DNA of 64,000 bases from Dillenia suffruticosa (taxonomy: Eukaryota > Streptophyta > Magnoliopsida > Dilleniales > Dilleniaceae), in contig JAVTVX010000004.1 in assembly GCA_033439265.1 (NCBI GenBank), positions 21,403,701 to 21,467,700 on the forward strand, in the 5' to 3' direction. Each line of letters opens with the position of its first letter. Within the stretch, counting starts at the first letter, position 1. A model generated the notes under the pieces. The model had not been told where the DNA came from. It ran no database searches and worked only from the letters and a program-made list of their open reading frames with translations. Below are positions 46,401-58,589 of this stretch, piece after piece. The translations under genes were made by a program, and so were the position numbers.

Positions 46401-47273
46401 AACTAAATAAGTATACTCCATTTCAGGTCTCAGAAGAATATAAGTTGGTGCCGGACACACTTTACCTCACAGTTCATCTCATTGATTTGTTCCTCTCTGA
46501 AAATTATATAGAAAGACAAAGACTTCAACTCCTTGGCATCACTTGCATGCTTATTGCCTCGTAAGACCTCCAAATTTAATACAGTAATTTCAATTCAGGT
46601 TTACTTTTCCCACATATCTTGAAAGACAACTAAGATATGAAAGCATTTCAAAATTTTGCATTTGGCTGTTTATTTGGTGAAAAGATAATGTGGTATTTTA
46701 TTACTTTCTGTATTTGCTTTTGAAGGAAGTATGAAGAAATTTGTGCACCACGTGTCGAAGACTTTTGCTTCATTACGGACAGCACTTACACAAGAGAGGA
46801 GGTATTTAGTTACTTTCTTATCTGACATGAATTGCAACTGAATATCCATACCAGCCACCTGCAATTGAAGTTTAATGCATCTTTGCTACTTCAAGAAATA
46901 CTTCCCCTAACTTTCTATTTCTGTTTGTAACTCTTCATGCATGCCTAGATATACATATTTGTACAAATTTATCCACAGTTCTTGTACTGGTGGCATGCAA
47001 ATGACCCAATTGTTATGTCTACAGTTTATAATGGCTTTAAAAAAGATTGTTTGTTTGACAATGCGGCTTCATATTACTCGCATTTTGTACCTTGTTGAGA
47101 ACGGAGACCGAGAAAGAGAATGAGGAGAAATCTAGATGAAGTGGGAAGCGAGGGGGAAATGAGAGAGAGACAGAATTAGCCAGTTATCAATTTCGGTATC
47201 AGCTTCAGTTTAATTACCTAATGACCATCCGAAGTATGAAACTAGTACCTTATCATTGAAAAAGATTCTAAAG

Positions 47274-47307
<34 letters not shown>

Positions 47308-49432
47308 AGCTAGTTATCAATTTCGATATCAACTTCATTTTATTACTTAATGATCATCCCAAGTACGAAATACTCAACATATCACTGAAAAAGATTGAGG
47401 AGCATCTCTTTTGGCATCTTCTTAAAAGGGTGAATACAGAAATTATCTTATCTTTGCTTTTATTAGGAAACTGGGATATTGAATTCTCAAAAAGTTAAAA
47501 CTAAGCAACCATCTTTGCTTTCTGGAACATGAAGAAACATAATTTGACAACCATGCAAACACCTACTTCATAGGAAGAAAAGCTCAAATAACCATTAGAT
47601 TTCTTTATTCACTGCAAAGAGCATTGATCTTTCATATTCTTAGTTCCTTTTGGCATATTTAGTCATAATGGATTAGTGTTCACTATGTCAAGTTTTGTAC
47701 TGTCTTTACAGTAAGATAAATTTGGATTTATTAGCTCGTTTGATTTGGAGAAGAATAGACGAGAGGGTATGTCCTCTCCAGAACAAGTTTTTGGAAGAGC
47801 GCCAAGTCCCCTGCAATACAAAAGTTTATCTGCTCCAATTTGGAGAGGATTAGATGGAGGGATAAGAATTTAATGATATTTTAATTATTCTCCCAAATAT
47901 ATCCTTACTTCTAAACTTATAGGGAGCAAGAGGGACAATCTTGTTATTAAATGAAAATAAGCCTCATTCCTCCCCTCTTTCACACTCCAACAAATGTGGA
48001 GGGTCGATCCCCTCTCCTCCATCCTTTCCTTACTGCGTCCCACCTCCCTGAAACAATTTCCCTCCGAGTGTCATTATCTAACTTCATCAGAAAGACAAAC
48101 CGGTTTGTAATCTATCCATGCAACTATATTTGGGGAACCTGCCCTAAATGAGATCTCAAAAAGGCCAGGATGGTCTGAAATGAAAGTATCCATGGAGACA
48201 AGTTACAGATTTGATAACTGTAATTTGGAATATCAATAACTTGAACACAAACTTTCCATGGTTTGTGTAAAGATGATATTGACTTACCAATAAACTTTTA
48301 ATATTTGTGTGATTTTATGGAGCAACTTAGGCACATGGAAGGAGTTCTATTCGAACAAATCATCTTCATGCTGGGCTTTTTATATTATTTATGTTTTTTA
48401 TCAATTGAACTCCTGATTCAGGTTCTTTAAATGGACTTCTTCGTGTTTTACATATGTGACTGACTAACAAAATTGCCAGGTACTGAAAATGGAGAGTCAG
48501 GTGCTGAACTATTCTAACTTCCATATAACAGTGCCAACCTCCAAAACTTTTCTGAGGTATTTTACCTTTTAAAAGATTCCCAAAATATGGCATTTTCATT
48601 CCTGACCTTTTGTACTGGATATCTGAATATTTCCTTTTCAATTTGGCCTTGCTTTCAGGAGATTTTTACGGGCAGCTCAAGCACTCAACAAGGTAATGCA
48701 GCTTGTCCGTCGCATATAGACTTTCAATGCAAATACTAGGCATATTTGTATTTTTAGTCATTTGATATGTAACTACAAAAATTCTCTTCTTTCATTTTTA
48801 ATTACAAGCAACTTGCAGGTTCCCAGTTTGGAGCTGGAATACTTGGCCAATTATTTGACAGAATTAACTCTGGTTGACTATGCTTTCCTAAATTTTGTCC
48901 CTTCCATGATTGCTGCATCTGCGGTATTTCTTGCGAGATGGACCCTAGATCAGTCAACTCATCCATGGGTTGGTGTCTCACTATTGTGCTTCTGATTGCC
49001 ACTCCTACTTTTATTTTTTATTTTTTGAGTATGACAAAGTACAATTTTCTTGTAGAACACAACTCTGCAATATTATACCACATACACGGCATCAGATCTG
49101 AAAACTGCAGTTCTTGCATTACAAGATCTACAGCTAAACACCAAAGGTTGTCCAGTGAATGCTATACGCACAAAGTATATGCAAGATAAGGTAATGAAAA
49201 CAGCATAAATCGTCCTCATTAACATTATGCTTGCAGTTTGTTGTTTACTAATGCCACACTTGTGGATGGCACCAAGATGCTCTCTTATTATGATCACTCT
49301 GCAAACATGGGTATTGTGTAGAATTTTGCAATGACATTTCTTGTGGTTCCCATCACAATGTTGTTTTTCTTGATGCAGTTCAAGTCTGTGGCCTCGTTGT
49401 CTTCTCCGGAAGTTCCTCAAACTCTCTTCTGA
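43493..49432 (+). CDS. CYCA2: A2-type cyclin
   Basis: Eleven plus-strand exons join in phase to 462 residues: 43493-43783, 44312-44519, 45239-45375, 45465-45557, 46427-46560, 46726-46801, 48480-48556, 48659-48692, 48819-48968, 49056-49190, 49379-49432. The N-terminus has ITRARAAAL and a destruction box RAVLKNIAN (70-78), the degron read by the anaphase-promoting complex. The cyclin box begins around residue 185 (PLLCSLYAADIYGYLRVAE), with the A-cyclin signature MRAILIDWLVE at 233-243 and KYEEICAPRVEDF for CDK contact. The C-terminal cyclin fold ends in LNTKGCPVNAIRTKY and PQTLF. A2 cyclins partner CDKA/CDKB from S phase to mitosis and restrain endoreduplication. Intron 1 seems to use a GC donor (AAG|GCAAGT); a GT donor 6 bases upstream would also keep frame and remove two residues. 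The other introns fit GT-AG. Confidence 0.95.
47161..47396. repeat. Imperfect ~118-bp tandem duplication with (GA)n in CYCA2 intron 6
   Basis: Two adjacent copies each start with a GA run, then AATTAGC-AGTTATCAATTTCG, a TAATGA-CATCC block and CACTGAAAAAGATT-like end. The second copy has an expanded (GA)n at 47277-47304. Confidence 0.8.
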
Positions 49433-49790
49433 ATCATCATTGACCCAAATAACTGTTAACACAATAGCTTCCTCTCTGGTCAGTAACTTGCACCCGGTAC
49501 TTAATCAGTCTCTCTTAACCATTTATCATGAAGCCCATCTGAATTTTACCTCTTAATTTTTTTTCCCTCTCTCGCCTATGCAAAGTGTCCTCCTCGAGTT
49601 TGGTTCTTCCAAACTATACTTACCCGCTCCCACATCTGAGTTCATGGCCAGACATTTTTTTTCCTTGAAAAACAGCAACACCTTCGGTGTATGTAGAGAC
49701 TGATGATTTGAATTTTTATGTTTGAAAGGCAAAGTGTAAGTTTGTAACAACTAGCTCAATGTACTAGCTGTGCAGCCACACGCCGAGTTA

Positions 49791-49796
49791 AATAAA
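49791..49796 (+). promoter_or_regulatory. Candidate polyadenylation signal of CYCA2
   Basis: AATAAA about 360 bases after the stop codon, followed by a T-rich stretch. Cleavage would fall near 49810-49830. Confidence 0.45.
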
Positions 49797-50107
49797 CTTC
49801 TCTTCAGCTCTGTGCATTTTTTCTCAAAAATGTCTCTAGCACTTTATTTTGTGACTACAAGGATTTTTATATATCTTGGTATCAATAACAGTTTCATTAG
49901 CTGGGAATCTTAATTGTGATGTGGGTGATTAGCATCTCCCAAATGCTACAAGCTTGGGTTTGGATCAATGAAATGAGAATAAATGTTTAATAACGAAATT
50001 ATCAAAATATGAATTTTGTAAAAGTCAAGTAAAGGCTTCATTCGAGACCCATCTCTCAAACCCAAAAAAAATCCCTTCACTATTCTTCCATTCTGTTCTC
50101 TCTTCTC

Positions 50108-50285
50108 TCTTTTTTTTTATACTATATTAATCGGTATCTGAAGTCATATTTCGATTAATCTGATCGAAAACTTACAGTGGCTCATTTAGGGAGTTACTGT
50201 GTTCTTTTATACTCAAATTACGAGTCGAATTTAGGATCTTAGTTAAGAAATCTAACGTCACATCTTATTATGCCAACAGGCCGTT
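50108..50285 (-). repeat. Au-like SINE copy
   Basis: On the minus strand it reads from a tRNA-like head (GACTCGTAATTTGAG region) to GATTAATCGAAATATGACTT, a CAGATACCGATTAAT-like end and an A tail (T run at 50109-50117). The same order is seen in the copies at 51.9 and 60.0 kb. Confidence 0.6.
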
Positions 50286-50309
50286 AATCTCTCTGTTCTC
50301 TCTCAAACC

Positions 50310-50590
50310 CATCTCTTCTCTCTTTCCCCCATCACCTCCCATCCCACCTCTCCATTAGCAAATCCGTTGTCATCTCCATTTCCGTCACAGTCTCAGGTTG
50401 CTACGACGATTCCATCAAGATCTACGACCTTTCTATCACGTTCAAAATCAGAACTCTAAATTACCCTTCTGGCTCAATCACTTCCCTCTCTTTTTTCTCC
50501 TCTCCCTCTCTCTCCATCCCCTGGAACCTCTCTTCTGCATCCGACGATGGCGCTTTACATCCCTTCGCTCTCCGGAACCAACTTTTGTAA
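50310..50590 (+). pseudogene. WD40-repeat gene fragment (PAK1IP1/MAK11-like)
   Basis: One frame reads HLPSHLSISKSVV, then VSGCYDDSIKIYDLS, SGSITSLSFFSSPSLSIPWN and SSASDDGALHPFALR before a TAA. This matches the first WD repeats of plant p21-activated kinase-interacting protein 1-like proteins, nucleolar WD40 factors of ribosome biogenesis, as I recall them. There is no start codon in context, no further repeats, and the last part departs from the family. It is best read as a captured or degraded fragment, intron-free over this span. Confidence 0.6.
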
Positions 50591-50633
50591 CCCCATTTGG
50601 TTGGCATTAATAGAAGGAAAGAAGAAAAAAAGA

Positions 50634-50660
50634 AATATATATATATATATATATATATAT
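50634..50660. repeat. (AT)n microsatellite
   Basis: Uninterrupted AT units directly after the WD40 fragment. Confidence 0.93.
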
Positions 50661-51811
50661 CGGCTTAAAAAAATATTGGTTTCACAAAAATATGGGTCAA
50701 AAAATATGGAAGGGCATTATATATATGTATAAATCTTTTTTGGGCATTAAATTCTATTTAAAAACCACCTAAATTTGTTTCATTTAGCAAAGGAATAATG
50801 CCAACAATAATTTCTATCTCAATTTTTGTTTGGAGAGGTCTTTAAAAAAAAAAGAAAATAATTTTGTATTTTTCAATATTTTTTTAATAAACAATAATAT
50901 TTTTTATTTTATTTTTATATTTTTAATAAAAATAGCGATATCTTTTATCAAGAGCAATGTTTTTTTTTATATAAAAATATTTTAAATCATAAAAATATTT
51001 TTTGTTATATATTTTTTTATTTCAAAAGATATAAAAATCAAATATCAATAATAATAATCATATTCATTTTAAAATTTAAACAAAGTATAAAGTATCAAAT
51101 TTATATTTTGACTTTGATTTTTAAGATTTATAATTTTTACGGAATACAAATCAAAGGCCACCTTGTTGGTAGAAAGATCTTATGTTATACTACTGTCATG
51201 CCGCATCATGTGTGAGGTCTTTGGTCCTTGGCTGACACTACTCGACGCAATGCTTGAATCATTGATTTGGATTCCCTCGTGCTCAATAAATTTTGATATT
51301 GGTTACTCCTTTTGGCATTACATAATATGCTTAATATCTTACAACTAGATCTATAGGTCCTTGGTTCATGAAATAATATTATTAAGATAACGGAATTAAT
51401 TATTAAATTTATAAAAAATTTTATATGACACAACTTCATTAATCAAATTTCATTCCTCAATAAACAAAAAGTAAAATTGAAAAGCAGATTGAATATTAGA
51501 CGATGTTTAATAGAAAAAAATTATATCGATTCTCGGATTTGATTCACCATTTCATTTGCAACAAATATCATGTTATCATAAAATAGATTTCTTTTATGCA
51601 TATCATTTTTTTTAATAATTTTTTTATTACAAAGAAAAATATCGATAATGATTCATTCAAACTCCAAATTTCAGATCAATTGAGGAGTTCTTGATACTAT
51701 TAACACCCAATGGCCCTAGTTTCGTCGTCTCTTCATCTAGGTACATGCATTGCAATGACAAGATCCTACCAAGACACCAACACTTATTGGCATAGGTGGA
51801 AAGGATACTTT

Positions 51812-51982
51812 CATCCCTTAACCGGTCAGGAATTTAACTTCTCCTGAACACGAAAAAAACAATATTGAGAGATTTTCCCTTTAAATGAGACCCGACAGTT
51901 AGGTCGATCCGGATTAGTCGGGACGAAATCTCAGATACCAGGTGGTGACCTAGCCATATGGACTGAAAAAAAAAAAAAAAAA
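51812..51982 (+). repeat. Au-like SINE copy, tail intact
   Basis: The best-preserved 3' end of the family in this window: GGATTAGTCGGGACGAAATC followed by TCAGATACCAGGTGGTGACC and, shortly after, an uninterrupted run of about 18 A residues. The long clean tail suggests a relatively recent insertion. Confidence 0.7.
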
Positions 51983-52321
51983 AGAAAGATCCTACCAAGA
52001 TGGATCGGCTTCCATCGCCTTCCAAACTGGACTTGATTTCTTTTTTTTTTAATCCAAAAAGACTTGTCAATGACAACCAAGTCTCACACACATAAACCGT
52101 CGAACCAATATTTTTAAAATCAGATTGAATCAACTAGTTCAATCAAGAACTATTGTATGATCCGATTTAGTTTTTATTATTAAATCAAATAAAATTAAAT
52201 TCAATCAAAATTATTTAAAATTTATTAAAATTGATAAAACATTCAAACCGATATAAACCGATATAAAGAAATATATAAACTTTATTTTATTTTTAAAAAA
52301 TATAATATATAAATTTTATAC

Positions 52322-52356
52322 ATATATATATATATATTATATATATATATATATAT
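52322..52356. repeat. (TA)n microsatellite, interrupted once
   Basis: TA units broken by a TT step. Confidence 0.9.
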
Positions 52357-52935
52357 GATATCATAATAACATTATCCGACTTATAAAATGATTCTATCGA
52401 TCCAATTAATAAATCAATATATGATAGATTGATCTTCGATTTTAAAACCATTAATTTGAATCAAATTACTCCATATTAATAAATTAATTATCAAATATCG
52501 AGGACCCTAAAAAAAAAAAACACAATCACGTCGAAACTTCCAATTTTCAAACCAATAGAAAAGTTTTGCAGTTATTTCGTCCAAATATAATATACCATTT
52601 CACACGCAATCGTAATGATTGCTTTCATAAATCGCAGAACTTCATTTACATGAAACTAATTTTTAAATCTTTGGTTAAAACCCAAAAAAAAAGTTATTTA
52701 ACCTAGTTGAGTCCTATGATTTGCAGCTTTGAAGATCAAGAATGTAGAAAGAGAAGGGGAGATTTTCTTCTTCTAATACTCATGCAATCCATGTGTGTTT
52801 ACATCTCTCTCTCTACAAAATTAAAAACCCCACAATCCCAAAAGAGATTTTTAGGGTAAACAAACAAAAAACAAGTCCTACAAAGAAAACAAAAATTTAG
52901 GTTTGCCTTTCTGCACAAGGCATCATAATTTGAAT

Positions 52936-53981
52936 CTAGCAACTTGTGCTCGATGGCAATGGAGGTGTCCTTGGAGCTGCACACAAAGATAGACAAATGA
53001 ACAAATAATCAAAACAATATTACCCTTAAATAAAATTTAAAATTCTAAAGACAGGAAATTCTGTCCCCTTAAAAAAACAGGAATTTATAGCATGTATATT
53101 GAATGTTACCTAGTCCAAGTGCCTCTGAGCTCTTCATCAAATGTAGCCTCTTACATGACTCAACAAACATTCTACAAACAAAAATGGAAACAATAACATA
53201 TATTACACTTAATCTAATTAAAAAAAAAAATTATTTTGAGAGTTATATTTGTATAAATACTTACTTCCATGGAACATCTCCAACAAGCATCCAATCACCA
53301 TCCTTGTCTTCATAGGTAGGTACGTACTCTGTTCCTTTAACTAGATCCATTAGTTTCCCATCATTCATATAATTACCTATAAAAATTAATCAAAACAAAG
53401 ATCAATTATCAGTAATCAATCAATTAATCCCAAAAATTAAAGAAATTCTTTTTTTTTTTTTTTGAAGAAAAACTAATAATTATATTGGATACTAACGTAT
53501 GGTGAAGCAAGAAAACATAGATTCTAAACAGGTCAATAGTTGTTGGTAACTTGTGTACAGCTCTAGATCCACCTTGCGCAAATAGGGTGCCCCATCTACT
53601 GCAACCTTCACATACTTGCAACTCTTTATTGTATTCTTTCTAAATGTTCTCACCGGTGGCCACCCCACAATCTGTGCCCTAAAAGGAACAAATCGTAAAT
53701 GAATTAATTGGGTAAGGAAAATTTTGTACTAAATAAAAATGGGTTTTCGAGAAAACTTACTTTGAAGCTGGAGATTTTGCAGGCTCAGCAACTTCAACTT
53801 GTGATCCATCATTTTCCTGATCATTACTCTGTTTCTGATGAAGATTCAAATCAACCATCTCAGAAAATCCACGTTTTACACCGGATTTTTCTCCGATAGA
53901 CGGCCGTGATTTCCCCGGAAGGCCTAGAGTGAGAGCCGTCTCATCAAAATTCATACTTGAATCGTCAGATTCGGAAGACAT
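52936..53981 (-). CDS. IAA15: Aux/IAA auxin-response repressor (IAA15-like)
   Basis: Five minus-strand exons join to 205 residues: 53981-53761, 53678-53497, 53376-53265, 53171-53110, 52976-52936. Domain I has the EAR motif LTLGL at 17-21, which recruits TOPLESS. A KR pair follows at 36-37. Domain II is the intact degron QIVGWPPVR (76-84), bound by TIR1/AFB with auxin. The PB1 domain (III/IV) starts near [17 protein letters not shown], with the basic K98 face, and carries the acidic [14 protein letters not shown] (156-169) for multimerisation and ARF binding. The [10 protein letters not shown] stretch and the short [13 protein letters not shown] end fit IAA15-type members more than IAA7/14/16, though the exact paralogue is an inference. 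The protein acts in the nucleus. Nothing is missing and all junctions keep frame. A TATA box and an ACGT palindrome lie upstream. Confidence 0.94.
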
Positions 53982-54074
53982 CCTCAGAAATTTCTCCTTC
54001 ACCTAGCCTTTTTCTGTTGGAGCTCTTCTGTTTTTTTATATGAACAAACGTGAGAGAGTTGGGTATGTGTTGTG

Positions 54075-54080
54075 TTTATA
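54075..54080 (-). promoter_or_regulatory. TATA box of the Aux/IAA gene
   Basis: TATAAA on the minus strand (within AATATAAACAC), about 95 bases upstream of the start codon, a fitting distance for a short leader. Confidence 0.55.
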
Positions 54081-54127
54081 TTGGGAGGAAGATTTGGTCG
54101 GCAAACGTGAGGGAATCATACCCATTT

Positions 54128-54139
54128 GGACACGTGTCC
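54128..54139. promoter_or_regulatory. Perfect 12-bp palindrome GGACACGTGTCC in the Aux/IAA promoter
   Basis: It combines a G-box (CACGTG) with inverted TGTCC/GGACA arms that contain the TGTC core of auxin response elements. It lies about 50 bases upstream of the TATA box. Binding by bHLH/bZIP or ARF proteins is inferred, not shown. Confidence 0.5.
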
Positions 54140-57100
54140 ATCAAGGAGCGGTTGTGATTGGTCCAAGTGGCGTAGTGGCTTGGAGTTTTTGGGGCTCTTG
54201 CTCTTGGGTTGGTGAGACCATGCAGTTAATGTTTTTCATTTTTTCCATAGGCTTGTCTTGTGCACTCAAATCTGCCCTGCGAATGTTATGCAAACAACAT
54301 CAATTGAGCAGGTGAGCATTCATTGCATGTCTTTTCCTCTCCCCTTTTTTTTTTTTTCAAATTTACTAACTAAATTAGTCATTCCAAAAATTCAAAAATC
54401 CTTTTTTTTTCATTATTTGATGATTTTCATATTAAAATATTATTATAAAGTTCAACAATTGTTTGAAATTTTCATTAGTTTCTAATAATTTATGTATACA
54501 TTTTTTTTCTATTATTGGTCTATTAGATTTGAACCCAAATAACTTTATAGAAAAATCATTTTCTACTATAAAAAGGGCATATGACTTGAAAATATATTTT
54601 TTGTCCTAACTTTACAAAATATAAATCATAAATTTTAAACAAAAAAATGAATAGATTTTGAAAATTATTTGGGGACTTTTTAATTAAATAAATGGTAAGT
54701 AACATGTTTGTTTTATTATAAAATATATTTGATATATTTTTTAATTACGCGTCAATTAATCGAAGAGAAAGAACTTAGAGCATAGCTCAATTAATCAAAG
54801 TGCAGTGTCCACCCTAACGTATTGTTGGTCTAGTAACAAAATATAAAATTTTTTTAATTAAAATCTCAAATTCAAATTATAAAAATAAAAAACCAGATAT
54901 CGTAAAAATCGATATTTAAATTAGATTTTATAGTATTTGATCTAGATATTGATCAGTTAAAAAAAATAAAACAGCACCCACTTTGCCTCTGATAAAAAAA
55001 ATAAAAGTAAAAATCAAAGAAAAAGTGAAAAAAGAAATTAAAAGAAAAGAGAAAAAAAAAAGGATTCTAAATGATAGAAAGTATCTCAAGACTCCAACCG
55101 AAAGTCATAATAGGTGAAGAGAGGCAAAACCAAGTCATGCTCGTGTGGCGACGGTGATGAAAGTAGTGGGGCCTCTATGTCTGTGGGGGATGCATCTTGC
55201 TCTTCTTGGCTTCTAAGTCAACGTTTTTCTAATGAGTTTGCAAAGACTCTCGTACGATAGAGATCAATATTTGTTCACATAAATACCAAGAGTATCTTTA
55301 TCCTGTAATTAGGTAATTAGGTTAAGAGTTTTACTTTTTTAAGAGTTTTACTTTTCTTAAATAAGAAAAAAATAATATTAAAAAATCTGATTTTATAAAA
55401 TGAGTCTTATAGTGATCGATTCAGATTAATTAGGATAAAATTTTAGGTATTTCACTGTCATTAAGTTAAAGTGCGAAAAGAGAAAGGCAGGCCCCCACAT
55501 AAGCATGTGACCATGTTGGTCTGTCGGTGGCCTGTCCCTTTCCTGTCGAAGTTAATTTTCAAACTCAAAACTTTCAAAAGAAGGGTTGAGGTTTTTCTTG
55601 TACTAATGATTACTTTAATCTCATTCTTTGTTCTCAAGTTTTGCATTTTAAATTGTTAAATAGCAAATTCGATAAATTGTTAAATGTTTTGAGTAATATC
55701 CTATTAAAAAATCTATACAAAAATTGTCTTCTCAATAAATTGAAAAGCCTTATGGGGTTGCTAATTAAGGGGTGTTGGCCTAATTTAGTGAGATCACAGA
55801 TGCATTGTCCCGCACAAGGTATGTTTTGGATGAGACGGATAGATGCATGGCCTATTTTCCTAGCCTCAGCAATTTCAAACACCACTCTTGTGAAGTGCTT
55901 AAAGAAGGATAAATTTAAATAATACAATCCACCCAAAAGAAAAAAAAAAGGAGAAATTTGTGTTGCCTTGCCAAACTTAGATTTTAAAGAAGACAAGAGA
56001 GTTAGGAGCTTGTACAAAACCCAAGATCCAATGTCTCAAACTATGTGCTGTCCTTTTCTTTATTTGATAGAGCACCTTGTACTTCCCTTCTTGCCAAGAA
56101 TACTTCTCAAATTTGCTTGTAGTTTGGGAGTTTCTGTGTTCCGTTATCGAATAAGTTTTAATTTTTTTTTATTGAATCAATCGATATTTAAAATTATATT
56201 TTAATTAATTTAATTTATATTTATATCAGATATCTTTTAATAAAAACTCTCGTAATATAATATTTTTTATTTTTAATATTAAAATTTAAAATTTAATTAA
56301 AAAATTCAATACTCTTTCTATCAGATCAACCAATGTTTTGGATTTTCTATGGTACATTACATTGGATTGCTTCTGTTTTACATTAATGGTGTCAAACTTT
56401 GGCCACCATCCCATTGTCAAACTTTGTGTCAAAACTAAAACTATGTTCCTACATAATTTTACCATCCACTTCCAAGACCACGTTGCCAATTGTTTCCATA
56501 GTTTATCATAGTCACCCATGGTTTTAGCAAATCTCAAAGTAACGATAATCAATAATTTACAATAGCCCTCCCTTGGCGAGGGTGTGAAGCACTTATTTTC
56601 AAGATAATAAAATTTTCATTTCAATTAAATTTAGTTTTAAATTGTAAATAACTTGACTTTCAAATCTAATTTAACATATTTTTCTAAAATTATAATTTAT
56701 AACAAAAATATAAATAATAAAACTCGAATTCATTCCCTTAAATACCTTTTTGGTATAATTATCAGTTTCTATTAATTATATTAAATTCGATTAAATTTAA
56801 TTCAAGTTGGATTATATTTTTAAGGGACAAAATTCTCAGACGTCTATTTTCTTCATGCACAGAAGTTAAATTTGAGATTTTATTTAAAAAAAACCGGAGT
56901 GTCTGATCCTTAAAACAACTTGATATTGGTTCATTCCCTTAAATATCTAGCCAGCACACATGAGAATACAAATGCATACCTCATGGCCAAGACTTAGACC
57001 GCAGGCAATGATGTACTAAGAGAGCTACAAAATGTTCGGTGTTTCGTGCATGGGAAATGCTAATTAAGATGATAGCTCGTCAGCGAGGTTCCTAAATTCT

Positions 57101-57983
57101 TGAATCATCAAAAATCACTTGGATTGAATCTAATTCTTGATTACGATTCACTTTAATCAAATAGTTCTCAAACAACTTATACGTATTGTAAAAGGCCCAA
57201 AATAAAGAATCCCATTAGACATGTTACTCGAGAAAAAAAAAAATGAAAGACATGGTATATAGCTTAGTAGGGGATAAGAAATGAAACTTGATCTAATTGA
57301 CAAGTAATTTTTTATTTATCGAAAAGGAGATAAATACTAAATTAAATTAAACTTAATAACTTGAAATATTTGTTGAACTTTTAAATGACTCATGACCTTA
57401 TTTGATTAGCTTAGACGCAAGACAAATTTAATTTGGTTGCAAATAATTTATTTATTTATTTATTTTTTCACGCGTGACTTTATTTAATTTGTATTAAATT
57501 ATGTATTTATTCGGTTCAATTTAAAATTTGTCATAATTTGATTCGGTAGCGATAGAAAATTACCTCTCATCAAATTTTTGAAACGAGTAGTGACTATTTA
57601 CGTATGAGACGATAAAAGATATAATTTGTTGGTCTCTAAACACAATGAAGTATTTTGTCATAATAATTGCTATTTAGATTCATTTTATATATCACTAATG
57701 GATGCTCTAAAAAATAATTTAATTCATTATATAAAAACATTTTGTTGATAATATTATACATATCATGAATATTGAGGCAGTAAAAGTTAAAATATATGAT
57801 GGAGCTTTATGTTCTAGAGATGCAAAAAAAATAAAAAATAAAAAAAAATTAATATTTTTGAATTTGTTAAAGTCTCAAAATTGTGAGCACAAAGCTTAGG
57901 GTGGGTTTTATGTTGGATTTTTAATTCAATGTTTGCATTATCATTTAGAATATAGCCCTGCTAATAGTTATTTGATATAGAAC

Positions 57984-57987
<4 letters not shown>

Positions 57988-58013
<26 letters not shown>
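57988..58013. repeat. (TA)n microsatellite
   Basis: Uninterrupted TA units in spacer DNA. Confidence 0.93.
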
Positions 58014-58019
<6 letters not shown>

Positions 58020-58454
58020 ATGTAAAATTTTTAAATGTGTAAGGATGAAATGGTAATTTTCTATTCTGGGTTAGAATATAAATACTAAAAAGATAAAAAA
58101 ATGATTTTGAAATTACTAATAGTCATCTTTAAAGGGTTGTATCACAAAACTTACTCCCCCATCACTGAGAGAGAGAGAGAGATCAAGGAATATGTACTAA
58201 TATGAAAGATTAAACCTAGAATCTACAAAGACAACCCGCTTCAATGGAATCGATGATAGGAGTTAAATGAATGTAATATTTATAATTGATTTTACTTTAT
58301 TTTTTAATAAATATTACGCTAATATTTATATTTTTTGATATTTGATATGTTAGAATTAATGAAAGATGCTTATGAAAGAAAGTGGAGAAAAATAAAGCAA
58401 TTCGAAGGATTATGCAAAAAATAAAAAAATTAGACAGTAATTTTCTTTCATTAA

Positions 58455-58510
58455 CACGTGAGCACGTGGATCTTAGGAAATACACATGAGCACGTGGATC
58501 TTAGGAAATA
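58455..58510. repeat. 24-bp direct duplication carrying G-boxes
   Basis: TGAGCACGTGGATCTTAGGA plus four more bases occurs at 58459-58482 and again, identically, at 58487-58510. CACGTG appears three times (58455, 58463 and 58491). Confidence 0.8.
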
Positions 58511-58589
58511 ATGCAAGATTTTATTGAACAATCACAACAGCAAGTTTCCTTTCTAATGGCACAAAATTCAAAAAAGGAAAAAGCCTAAA

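Larger units (their letters stand above)
49433..52935. other. Spacer between CYCA2 and the Aux/IAA gene
   Basis: It begins with the CYCA2 3' untranslated region (an AATAAA at 49791-49796) and ends with that of the Aux/IAA gene, the two genes being convergent. Between them are SINE copies near 50108-50285 and 51812-51982, a WD40 gene fragment at 50310-50590, and AT microsatellites at 50634-50660 and 52322-52356. No complete gene is present. Confidence 0.6.

Noticed and set aside
47740-48160. Possible MITE in CYCA2 intron 6 (CTCCCCTC/GAGAGG-rich block)
   Set aside because: I could not find matching terminal inverted repeats or a target duplication.
55634-56552. Open stretches near 55.6-56.5 kb
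   Set aside because: Composition-driven, short, and without motif or exon structure.
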